Assembly (NCBI GenBank): GCA_035771175.1
Contig: CM069598.1
Coordinates: 4,858,194-4,922,193, forward strand
DNA length: 64,000 nucleotides
Direction of reading: 5' to 3'
Source: Paratinospora sagittata
Lineage: Eukaryota > Streptophyta > Magnoliopsida > Ranunculales > Menispermaceae
A program made the translations under genes and the position numbers. Numbering within the stretch: the stretch's first letter is position 1; every line of letters begins with the position of its first letter. Below the pieces are notes generated by a model. It was not told the DNA's origin. It saw nothing but the letters and a program-made list of their open reading frames with translations, and ran no database searches. This document shows, piece by piece, positions 1 to 8,960 of this stretch.

Positions 1-2702
1 GGCAACTTTTTGATGGCGCGTGTTCAAGTGGTTCTGGTGAGTGATTCTTGTGATGGTGACGCCCTTTTCTTCTTCACTTAACGACAGATTTCACTTCACC
101 AACGATGCATCTTTATTCAATCCAAAACACAATTGAATCTCTCTTGTTTTTAGCCATTGTGGTAGCTGCAGGGTATGCAGGTGATAGTGATAGTGATCTC
201 AATATTCCCCCCCCACTAGCAGCCACCCATATTCAGGCCCTTTTACCTGATCTTTTAGTGTTGCAATAAAGAAAAAGGTAAGCACGGTTCATGAAGTCAA
301 AGAATGGATGATGGGATTTTGAAGTTTATAAGGGCATGGATAAGTGTTGAGTCACTGAAGTTGTGTTTATCAGTATGGCTCAAGAGGATTACCAAATTCC
401 AACACATTCCTGAAAATCACAATAAATTAAATGAGCAATATATGTAGACAATTTCATGGGCATATAGGCATAACCGACCACCTGGGTTCATTTGGTCTTT
501 TGCAAGCAGTCTGCTACGGTTTTGTTCAGATGTTTGGTTTAGAACTGAACTGATCCTCAGTAATACAAGGAACTATGTGTGATTAATCTCAAATAGAAGT
601 TCGAGTTCGGTTACATTATGTAAATTTGATTAATCTATTCTACATATAATGCAAATACACTCACCATGTGTTCACAAAAAAACATTCACTTCTAGTTAAT
701 AATAGTACAGAATCTGCATCAGCTGAATCAGATATAAGAAATCCAATTGTTATTGGAGAACAACAGTTAAGGAATATTACAGCCCAAAATTATTTTTAGA
801 AACGAGTTAATTCTTGCACTGCGACAAATGAGACCCCAAGGGAATCCCATTTTAATTTGTGTGAATCTCTGAGCATGAAGGTCATGGCTACAGTTACTTT
901 ATCTAAGATTTTGAATCAGGAGTAACAAATAAAAGATTGTGTAAATAAATAATGAAATATTGCTTAAAAAAATGGAAGCATGAGTATTTGGGTATAAAAG
1001 GGCAATAATTCCATGACAGGATTATATAAGATGAAAGGTATATACCTTCAAATATCTACTCTGGTTTCTGGGAAGATTTGAGCTCTTTTCTTGAATTGTG
1101 TTCGATAGAAGCACACCCTCTCTTATGTGCAACTCTATTTTCCGCATTATACATCTGTGAAGGAAAGATTTCAATCTTTAGTATAATGTGAAATACTGAA
1201 AAACAAAAATTCAGTATTTCACTAGATCATAATTTCATAAACTATCCCCCTTATGTCTTAAGATATTCAATAAACATGCCAAGATGCAATTTTTCTTTTA
1301 TCAAGAAACATGTTTTAGCATACTAAGACTTCTCTTGTTTCTCCATGTTGAGTTTACTCTACTCTCTAGGATTGAATCCTTGATGAAGTTTCTCCAAAGC
1401 TACTACTCATGGAAGCATATCTGATATCCCTTTCTTATTAATTTCTTATCTTCTTCTATACTATGTTTGTTCCTTTAGTGTTCCTATTGGCTGTATATCA
1501 ATGATAACCTATATTAATCCAATTAGAGGTATTTCAAATAGCTCTGCAATGCCAGAAGATCAACTATAGAATGAGTTCATGTTAGTCACGGAATGCTTGA
1601 TCTCTCAAAAGTATGATAGAGACCTATACATCTCCAACACAATTTAACAACTGTATGTCTCATCTATTGCCTATGGCTATCAACTCAAACTCAATTCAAC
1701 TAAGCCTTTTCCCAATTACATAGGGTTGGGAATATGAATCTGCTTTCTCTACTCCACTCAATCAAGAGCTAATTCAACTCTTAAATTGCAAGTAGTTATA
1801 ATTTATATCTCTGAATTATTTCTGTCCTTGTTAGCTTAGGCCTTCCCCTACTTCTATGATTGTATCATTACCATGGATTCTTACTAGGTCACTCTTCCTA
1901 TTAGCTATCATGGAGTAAAAATCTCAAGAGTCAACCACATGATGATGATCATGATCACAACAACAACAAAAGCAGCAACAACATAGACAATCATCCTATG
2001 ACTAACAATGAGCGTTTTCTTTCTTCTTTCAATTCCAAGGACTCAGCACTCTTCCTGTCTTGGTGAGCATAGGAATACCTTAGGAGGTCGCCAAATTTAC
2101 TTTTTTTAGTAACTTGAAGGAAAGGGCATGGCAAGAACATTGAATTATCTTTCTCATAGTTGTATTAGGACATCATGTATTTAGAAGATATGAGGAGTTA
2201 TATATTAAGAAAAGAATATACCAAAAGGCAAAAACATTGCACTCAACAGGCTATGTTTAACAAAAGAAGTAGGAGTTTAGCCTTTAAATGCTACCTGAAA
2301 CTGTTCATGTTTGCTGAAGAATTTTCCCTCTCTTCTGATTTTGAGCCAACTTCACTGATAAGTTCTGGAGCAGTTTGGTACATTTTGTACTCTGAAACAA
2401 TGAAAGAAACAGAATTTTAAAAGTTCAGGCTACATATGTATACAGTATATATAAGATTCAAAGAAGCACGAAAAAGAAAAGAAAGGAGATAAAGAAATGT
2501 TAATTGGATGGTGGAACTCACTTTAGTATTTAAATGCGCCACAACTTGCTACAGCTCAAAATTAATTTACAATTCTGTTGTGGGAATGATGCAGCACTCA
2601 ACCCCAGGATTCCTGGGGCAGTTAAAAGATGGACACCTGTCTCTTTGGAGAAGTTCCTCACTTACAACCCCACAGAATGAAGAGAAGCCTCAGGAATAGT
2701 CC
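1..2702. other. Left flank without a supported gene
   Basis: AT-rich sequence with no long reading frame and no recognisable protein family. It holds an RTE-LINE-like repeat (about 1681-1880) and one isolated exon-like segment on the minus strand (1046-1157, see findings). The last 250 bases probably include the 3' untranslated region of the minus-strand PPR gene that ends at 2703. Short frames at 2175-2420 and 2508-2699 show no family resemblance and are not called. Confidence 0.5.
1681..1880. repeat. RTE-type LINE 3'-end-like repeat fragment
   Basis: The segment starting 'caactaagccttttcccaa' and running through 'atagggttggg' resembles the widespread plant repeat 'aactaagcc...cccaacta...ggggt(c/t)ggctaca'. 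I associate that repeat with the 3' ends of plant RTE LINEs: its reverse complement can be read as an R-I-H-V-A-D-P-type peptide. A related fragment lies at 20704-20960. The part around 1770-1830 ('cttaaattgcaagtagttat') recurs at about 33800-33835 inside an intron of the CCCH gene. Family assignment is from memory. That the segments are copies of one dispersed repeat is visible directly. Confidence 0.45.
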
Positions 2703-5441
2703 TCAAACTCTCAACTTATCTGCAACCTGATCTGTTTCAATAGATTTCTCTTCCTTGGACAGCTCCCTGGAAAAGATCGTGTAAGCCTGGAAACTGGGAG
2801 TGCAGTTCCTAGATTCCATAATGTGAAGAAACTTCATGCATATAGCTGATTCCCCCTCCTTTAATAACCCATCAGTCAAAACTGTCCAAACAATTTCATC
2901 AGGATTCCACTGTTCCTGAAGCATGCTCTCAAACAATGATTGAGCTTCTTCTAACCTGCCTGTTGTACACAGGGCAGAAATCAATGATTTATATAAAGAT
3001 AGCTGAGGTTCTAAGCCTTCAACAATCATTTTGTTAAAGATGTCTAGAGCGAGATCCGCCTTCAAGCTCTTACAGTGAGCAATTAATAAAGAGGAATATA
3101 TTTCTCTGTTAGGACACAAGCCTTTTTGGGTCATGCTACTAACCAACTGATCTGCTTCATATAATCGTCCTTCTCTACACAAACCACACACTAGAGTGCC
3201 ATATGTATTAACAGTGGGCTCGCATCCATTCTCGGACAATTTCATCAGGAGAATAGATATTATTTCAAAATCAATCTTCTGCTCATCTAAATTGCAACTA
3301 TGAACTGCATCCACACACTTCTCATTGAGTAAAAAACACTCTTTTTGCAAACCTTTCATCAAAACACCATAAGTTCGATAGTTTGGTTTGCAACCTGAAC
3401 TCATCATCAGTTGTAGAAGTGAAAAAGCATGATCTAGTTGACCCACCATGACGTAACCAGCAATTATTGAGGTATACGTAACGTGATCAGGAAGAATTCC
3501 TTGCCCTTCCATTTCTACAAGTAACGCCTCAGATTCCTTGACGTTGCCTTCTTGGCAAAGACCATAGATGATTGAACTGTAAGTATAGAGATTTGGGCGA
3601 ATATTCCTCTTAGCCATTTCATCAATAACCTTAAAAGCAAGGCGTGTCCCACCATTCCTACACAGACCATCAATCAAAATTGTGTAAGTAACCACATTCG
3701 GTGAAAATCCTTGATCTGCCATTTTACCAAGGTATTGCTCCACTTCTGATAACCTATTCTCTTTAGCCAAACCATTGAGGATGGCATTGTAGGTCTTCAC
3801 ATTTGGATAACAACTGTTCTCACTCATCCCATCGATTAATGACAAGGCTACATCTACCTTACCCTCCTTACAATGCCCATCAATTAAAGCAGTAAATGTG
3901 ACCTGATTTGGTCTTAAACCCCTATCAACCATTTCAGTAAAAGTGCTTGCAGCTGAGTCCAACTTGCCCCATTTGCAATATCCAGAAATGAGTTCAGTGT
4001 ACGTCCATTCATCTGGTTCACATCCATTCTCTTTCATCAAATCCACCATTCTCCTGGCATTGTTCAGATTACCTTGTCTACAGTATCCATTAACAAGTGT
4101 ATTGTATGTTATCAAAGTTGGTGATGGACCCACACTCTGCATTTTGTGGAAAAGAAACATTGCCTTCTCAATCTTACCGTCCAAGCAATATCCTTTAATA
4201 ATCTCATTAAAGGTCAAAACATTTGCCAAGCCCCCAAGTCTCTGCATCCACTCAAAAATTTTAAAAGCATAGCTAAATCTTCCTTCAACACACAACTCAT
4301 TTACCAAATTGTTATATGTTGCTACATTCGGCAGCAATCCATCTCTCAACATCTTGTGGTATAATCCAATCGCCACTTTGAGCTGACCGGATCGACTCAG
4401 TCCACTAATCAAAGCTGTATAGGTATGCACATTAGGGAAGCACGCCCTTTTTCTCATATCAGCCACCAGGTTGCACGCCTCTTTAACACGGCCAATCCCA
4501 CAGAGTGAGGTAACCGGAACGGTATAAGTATAAACTGTAGGTTCAACACCTTTCTCTGTCATATCTTCTAACATGTCCAATGCCTCATCTACTCTTCCCT
4601 CAATGCAAAGGCCATTAATCAGAGTAGAATAAGTCACTGAGTTCGGATCACAACCCTCCTTCACCATCCGATCAAAAACCACGAATGCTGAATCAATGTT
4701 ACGGTTCCTACAATACCCGAGAATCAAAGAAGTGAAGGTGAAAACATCAGGATTCATATCATTCTGATATATCCGACTCAAAATCTGCTCAGCCTCTTGA
4801 ACCATCCCTTTCTTACAATATATGTTGATGAGCGTATTGAAAGTCAAGAGACTAGGCTTAATCCCAACATGGAGCATCTCTGTAAAAACAGTTTGAGCAG
4901 CTCCAACCATCTCAAACTTGCCCAATTGTAGCAAAAGGGTATTATAACTATACAAACTAAACCCAAATCCTTTCTTCCCAATTTCATTCAAATACCCAAC
5001 CACCATACCCATCTCTTCTCTATTTCTACAAGCTTTAATCATCAAAATCCTCACATGATCAGCATGCCTAAAAATCCTATCCCTCACAAGACGATTCAAC
5101 AAAGCAATAAAGCAATCCAAGCTGTGTTTGTAGAAAGGCCTCCTAGACACCCAGTAAAAGAACTGCACTGCAGTTTCCAAATCATTATGGATCTCAAGAA
5201 TCCTCGCAACATCTAACGGCATTAATTGCGGGCTCAATCGAATCAGTTTAGTGCTAATGGGCCATTTAGAATCTCTCAATATATCACAAACTTTAAAAAC
5301 TAAGTTGTTTGAGAAATCATTTCTGTGAAATTCGGGAGAAAAGTCGGGTTGGGATGAAAATCGGAGAAAATGGCGAGAACCCAATAAAGAATAGAGCTTT
5401 TGGAGATGAAATAGAGATGGGTTTTTGAGGGGATTTACCAT
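2703..5441 (-). CDS. P-class pentatricopeptide repeat protein, probably mitochondrial
   Basis: Single-exon gene of 912 codons. The N-terminus (about residues 1-35) is rich in Arg, Ser and hydrophobic residues with few acids, as in a mitochondrial presequence. From about residue 160 to 885 the protein is a run of roughly 20 PPR motifs of 35 residues with the P-class pattern 'NVxTYxxLIxGxCxxG', and no E or DYW extension. One repeat array break near residue 690-720 contains a non-PPR insertion of about 25 residues. Proteins of this class bind organellar RNA one base per repeat and act in processing, stabilisation or translation. The target cannot be told here. Length and layout resemble Arabidopsis At5g65560 (from memory). 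The ATG at 5441 is the first in frame. An upstream ATG at 5463 in another frame overlaps it (see findings). Confidence 0.9.
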   Translation of the reverse strand: MVNPLKNPSLFHLQKLYSLLGSRHFLRFSSQPDFSPEFHRNDFSNNLVFKVCDILRDSKWPISTKLIRLSPQLMPLDVARILEIHNDLETAVQFFYWVSRRPFYKHSLDCFIALLNRLVRDRIFRHADHVRILMIKACRNREEMGMVVGYLNEIGKKGFGFSLYSYNTLLLQLGKFEMVGAAQTVFTEMLHVGIKPSLLTFNTLINIYCKKGMVQEAEQILSRIYQNDMNPDVFTFTSLILGYCRNRNIDSAFVVFDRMVKEGCDPNSVTYSTLINGLCIEGRVDEALDMLEDMTEKGVEPTVYTYTVPVTSLCGIGRVKEACNLVADMRKRACFPNVHTYTALISGLSRSGQLKVAIGLYHKMLRDGLLPNVATYNNLVNELCVEGRFSYAFKIFEWMQRLGGLANVLTFNEIIKGYCLDGKIEKAMFLFHKMQSVGPSPTLITYNTLVNGYCRQGNLNNARRMVDLMKENGCEPDEWTYTELISGYCKWGKLDSAASTFTEMVDRGLRPNQVTFTALIDGHCKEGKVDVALSLIDGMSENSCYPNVKTYNAILNGLAKENRLSEVEQYLGKMADQGFSPNVVTYTILIDGLCRNGGTRLAFKVIDEMAKRNIRPNLYTYSSIIYGLCQEGNVKESEALLVEMEGQGILPDHVTYTSIIAGYVMVGQLDHAFSLLQLMMSSGCKPNYRTYGVLMKGLQKECFLLNEKCVDAVHSCNLDEQKIDFEIISILLMKLSENGCEPTVNTYGTLVCGLCREGRLYEADQLVSSMTQKGLCPNREIYSSLLIAHCKSLKADLALDIFNKMIVEGLEPQLSLYKSLISALCTTGRLEEAQSLFESMLQEQWNPDEIVWTVLTDGLLKEGESAICMKFLHIMESRNCTPSFQAYTIFSRELSKEEKSIETDQVADKLRV

Positions 5442-6795
5442 GTCGAAGATACAAGCGTTTCATGAGTTGCAGACGATGGCGGGCATTGAATTGGAGCTCG
5501 AGATTTCTTCTTCGTATTTTATGTTGCTGAAAAAATTATGAGATGGAGAAAATCGAAAGATGTCGTGGAGAAATAAGGAACGCGGGCATTCGAAAGCCGC
5601 GATTTTGAGAGATATCAGTGAAATGAAACGCAGAGATGTTTGTAAATCGGAACAACTGAAACCTGGTAGCTGAATCTGGTTTGCCAAATTGATATAGTAT
5701 GGTGAAACCCACGTGAGAACTAGAATTTGGGCTATTGATCAAAAGGTCTTCTTTTCAGTAAGTCAACCTTTTGGTTGGCCGGGTGTATTTGTAAGAGTAA
5801 TTGCAACTGAATGGAAGTTGTTTCATCTGTATATCTTTACTTCAATTAATTTGATTAAAAATATGCTTTTTATGTTTTGTTATAATGTATTTCAGTTCAT
5901 TAAAAAAATTAGTCTTAAGGACCAAGGTATAATTTGTATTTTTTTTTAATTTTTTGTTATTAAAATAGAAGTAGAGGTTAAGTGAATTTAACAAATAGGC
6001 TCTAAATTAACTTAAGTTAATGAAATGACATAGACCTTGAATAAAGAAAAAAAAAATTGTGGAGAAGGATTAAAAATTGAAATAATTTATATTTTAACTA
6101 CTTGGAAGGCTTTTGAATTAATAAATAAAAATAATGGAAAAGCAAAATAGAAATGTAGTAAGAGTGTGACCACTTTTATATTAGCCCTGTTTGGGAGCGC
6201 TTTTGCGTTTACTGTCGATTTTTTTTTTCACGCAAAAACAGAGGGAGGGTGCTTCACAAAAATGCTCCAAATTCGCGTTTGAAATGGAAATACGTATGTG
6301 TCAAACGCCCAAGAATCGCATTTGTCAAAACTTTTTGCCACAATGTGACTTTCTCCGCACTCTCAAACAAGGCCACTGTTTGATCAACATTGAGATAAAA
6401 CGTGATGTTGATGAAACCACGCAATGATGGTTGCATTTCTATTATGTTTTTTTTTATCGTATTTTTATTGCATTTTCATCTTGGTAAGCCTAGCATGACT
6501 CGTTAAAATACATTTGTTTTAACTTTGGCAAATTATGTCATCATATAAATTAATGAGACCAGGCTACAAGGTAGATGCAATACGAGACATAAAGGTTTAA
6601 TTTATTAAAATATAATCTCTTGATAAAAATTAAAATTATCTATGCCATAATAGTTTGAAGTGCTACGGAGTAGTTTGTACACTTTACAAAATAATAATAA
6701 TAATAATAATAATCTTTTGTGCCCTTCAAGTCAATGCATCAAATAAAAAAGCCGTTACTTGTCCATTATTTGAATTTCCGGTGTCCCATGGCGCC
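5442..6795. other. Divergent intergenic region between PPR genes
   Basis: About 1.35 kb between the start codons of the minus-strand P-class PPR gene and the plus-strand DYW gene, so it should hold both promoters. It contains a MITE-like element (6184-6374) and an (ATA)n run at about 6691-6713 just upstream of the DYW gene's start. No coding sequence seen. Confidence 0.5.
6184..6374. mobile_element. MITE-like element, copy 1 (CCCTGTTT family)
   Basis: The left end 'gccctgtttgggagcgc' and right end 'gcactctcaaacaaggc' are imperfect terminal inverted repeats about 190 bp apart. A second copy of the same family, with ends 'accctgtttaggaatg' and 'gcgctcttaaacaaaacca', lies at 39313-39526. Both copies share internal words such as 'ttttgaca' and 'catttgt'. 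The terminus style resembles hAT-derived MITEs. I could not define a clear 8-bp target-site duplication. Confidence 0.5.
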
Positions 6796-8772
6796 ATGGC
6801 CATGGGGCTTTCATCTCTACTACTTCTCAAACCTCATGCCAAAACCATAGAACAAAGAACTATGTCTCTTCTCCATGATTCCACTAAACTCCATCATCTC
6901 TACCAAATCCATGCTTTCCTTCTCAAATCTTCCCTTGATTGCAACAACTTCTTACTTGCCAAATTCCTGCGCCAACTGTTCTCATTCTCTTCCTCACCCG
7001 ATAATATCTTGCGGTATGCTCGCTCCGTTTTCGACCGAATTCCTTCGCCTGATGCCTTCATTTGGAATACCATGATCCGGGCATACTTAAATGCTCAAAA
7101 TCCCCAAGAATCCATGTCCCTTTTCTTCCAAATGCGGCACCAAGAGGCCGTAGTGATTGATAGTTTCAGCCTTTCTTTGGTAATTCAAGCATGTGGGCGT
7201 TCTTACAATGAACAACATGGTAGAATGGCGCATAACCATGTTGTAAAACTTGGATTTGAGTCGGATTTGTTCGTGCAAACAGCTCTAATCGAAATGTATG
7301 CGAAATTTGGTTGTGTAGAGGTTGCACAGAGGATCTTGAATGATATGGAAGAACCTGATTTGGTTTCATATAATGTGCTATTAGCCGAATGTGTTAGGAC
7401 TGGCGAGATCGAGTTAGCACGTCAATTGTTTGACAGAATTCCTCAAAAGGACTTGGTTTCTTGGAATACTATGATTCATGGGTATGGTTCAAATGGTAAT
7501 TTTAAAGCTGCGAGGCAATTGTTTAATGAGAGTTCTAATCGAGATTTGGTTTCTTGGAGTTTGATGATAGCAGCTTATGCCAAGAGCAGGCAATCTAGTG
7601 AGGCGTTGAAGCTATTTCATCATATGCAACTATCTAATGTGAAACCTGATGCGGTGACTATGGTCAGTGTGCTTTCTGCTTGTGGTGAAATGGGTGCGTT
7701 AGGGATGGGAAAGATGGCCCATGAATACGTAGAAAGGAATCAAATTGAGGTTGATGTAAAGCTTGGGACCTCACTTGTGGACATGTATGCAAAGTGTGGG
7801 GATATCGAGAGCTCCCTTTCCGTGTTCAACAAGATGGTTGCGAAGGATGTGTTCACTTGGAGTACCGTGATTGTAGGACTTGCAAATCACGGGCTTGGGG
7901 AGCTTGCACTAAATCATTTTACCGAGATGATATCGGCAGGAATTAAACCCAATGATATCACCTTCATCGGTGTGTTAAGTGCTTGTAGTCATGTTGGTCT
8001 TGTTGATCGAGGAAGAGAACTCTTTGCTTCGATGGATGAAGTCTATGGTGTTACACCTAAGATTGAACACTATGGATGTATGATTGATCTTTTGGGCCGA
8101 GCGGGTCATCTTTTAGACGCAAGAGAACTCATTAGAAGTATGCCCTTTGCCCCTGATGCTGTTGTTTGGAGGGCCCTTCTCAATGGATGCAGAATCCATA
8201 AAAATGTTGAACTTGCAGGAGAAGCCTTAGTTAACCTTCTAGATCTAGAGCCTCATGCAGATGGGAATTATGTGATTTTATCAAACATATACTCCCAAGC
8301 CAAGAAGTGGGGTGAAGTTGTGAACATCAGAAGAATGATGAGGGAAAGGGAAATCCAGAAGGCTCCTGGGAGTAGCTCTATTGAAGTAGATAATGTCGTT
8401 CATGAGTTTATTGCAGGTGACAAGTCACACCCGAACTCTAAGGATATCTACGAAATGCTGGCTCAGATGAATGATCGATTAAATGCTGCCGGTTATGAAC
8501 CGGTGATATCTTCAGTTCTGCAAGAGTTGGATGACCAAGGTAAACAGAATGTGTTGGCTTATCACAGTGAGAAGCTAGCAATTGCTTTTGGAATTCTCAG
8601 CACTCCTCCTCGTTCGCCTATTCGGATTGTGAAGAATCTCCGAGTTTGTGAAGATTGTCATTTGGCAATTGGGCTTATATCCATGATATATGAACGGAAG
8701 ATAATTGTTCGGGATCGAAATCGTTTTCATCATTTTGTTGGTGGCTCATGCTCGTGTCAAGGTTTTTGGTAA
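6796..8772 (+). CDS. PLS-class PPR protein with E/E+ and DYW-type deaminase domain (ends GFW)
   Basis: Intronless, 658 codons from the first in-frame ATG at 6796, whose context 'gcgccATGg' is strong; a second ATG follows two codons later. The middle consists of alternating P, L and S repeats ('DLVSWNTMIHGYGSNG', 'VVWRALLNGCRIHKN'), followed by E and E+ motifs and a C-terminal DYW domain. The cytidine-deaminase signature is intact: the HxE motif lies within 'YHSEKLAIAFG' and the CxxCH motif is 'CEDCH'. The closing 'FHHFVGGSCSC' metal site is present. The last three residues are Gly-Phe-Trp rather than Asp-Tyr-Trp. DYW PPR proteins perform C-to-U RNA editing in plastids or mitochondria; target and compartment are not visible. 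Another DYW gene starts 188 bp downstream on the same strand. Confidence 0.92.
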   Translation: MAMGLSSLLLLKPHAKTIEQRTMSLLHDSTKLHHLYQIHAFLLKSSLDCNNFLLAKFLRQLFSFSSSPDNILRYARSVFDRIPSPDAFIWNTMIRAYLNAQNPQESMSLFFQMRHQEAVVIDSFSLSLVIQACGRSYNEQHGRMAHNHVVKLGFESDLFVQTALIEMYAKFGCVEVAQRILNDMEEPDLVSYNVLLAECVRTGEIELARQLFDRIPQKDLVSWNTMIHGYGSNGNFKAARQLFNESSNRDLVSWSLMIAAYAKSRQSSEALKLFHHMQLSNVKPDAVTMVSVLSACGEMGALGMGKMAHEYVERNQIEVDVKLGTSLVDMYAKCGDIESSLSVFNKMVAKDVFTWSTVIVGLANHGLGELALNHFTEMISAGIKPNDITFIGVLSACSHVGLVDRGRELFASMDEVYGVTPKIEHYGCMIDLLGRAGHLLDARELIRSMPFAPDAVVWRALLNGCRIHKNVELAGEALVNLLDLEPHADGNYVILSNIYSQAKKWGEVVNIRRMMREREIQKAPGSSSIEVDNVVHEFIAGDKSHPNSKDIYEMLAQMNDRLNAAGYEPVISSVLQELDDQGKQNVLAYHSEKLAIAFGILSTPPRSPIRIVKNLRVCEDCHLAIGLISMIYERKIIVRDRNRFHHFVGGSCSCQGFW

Positions 8773-8960
8773 AATATGTTTTTTAACCTCACTTGTTTGG
8801 TGACACTTATGAGCAAAGCTAAGAGGTTAAACAGGAAAAGATTCAAGTGGGCCAAAGAAAGAAATATCTTGATATTATTCAAGGAACAATATATTGGGTA
8901 GTTTATAAGACAGTTATTCCAGTTATTTGGCGCCACCCCTTTTGATATCTCAACTCTGAA

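Noticed and set aside
2175..2420. 81-codon frame near the left flank
   Set aside because: Composition and lack of homologous motifs point to chance.
3943..4272. Antisense frame within the P-class PPR gene
   Set aside because: Shadow of the PPR coding strand.
6655..6795. N-terminal extension of the first DYW PPR protein with an isoleucine run
   Set aside because: It has no ATG; the run comes from an (ATA)n repeat in the leader. The first ATG at 6796 has a strong context.
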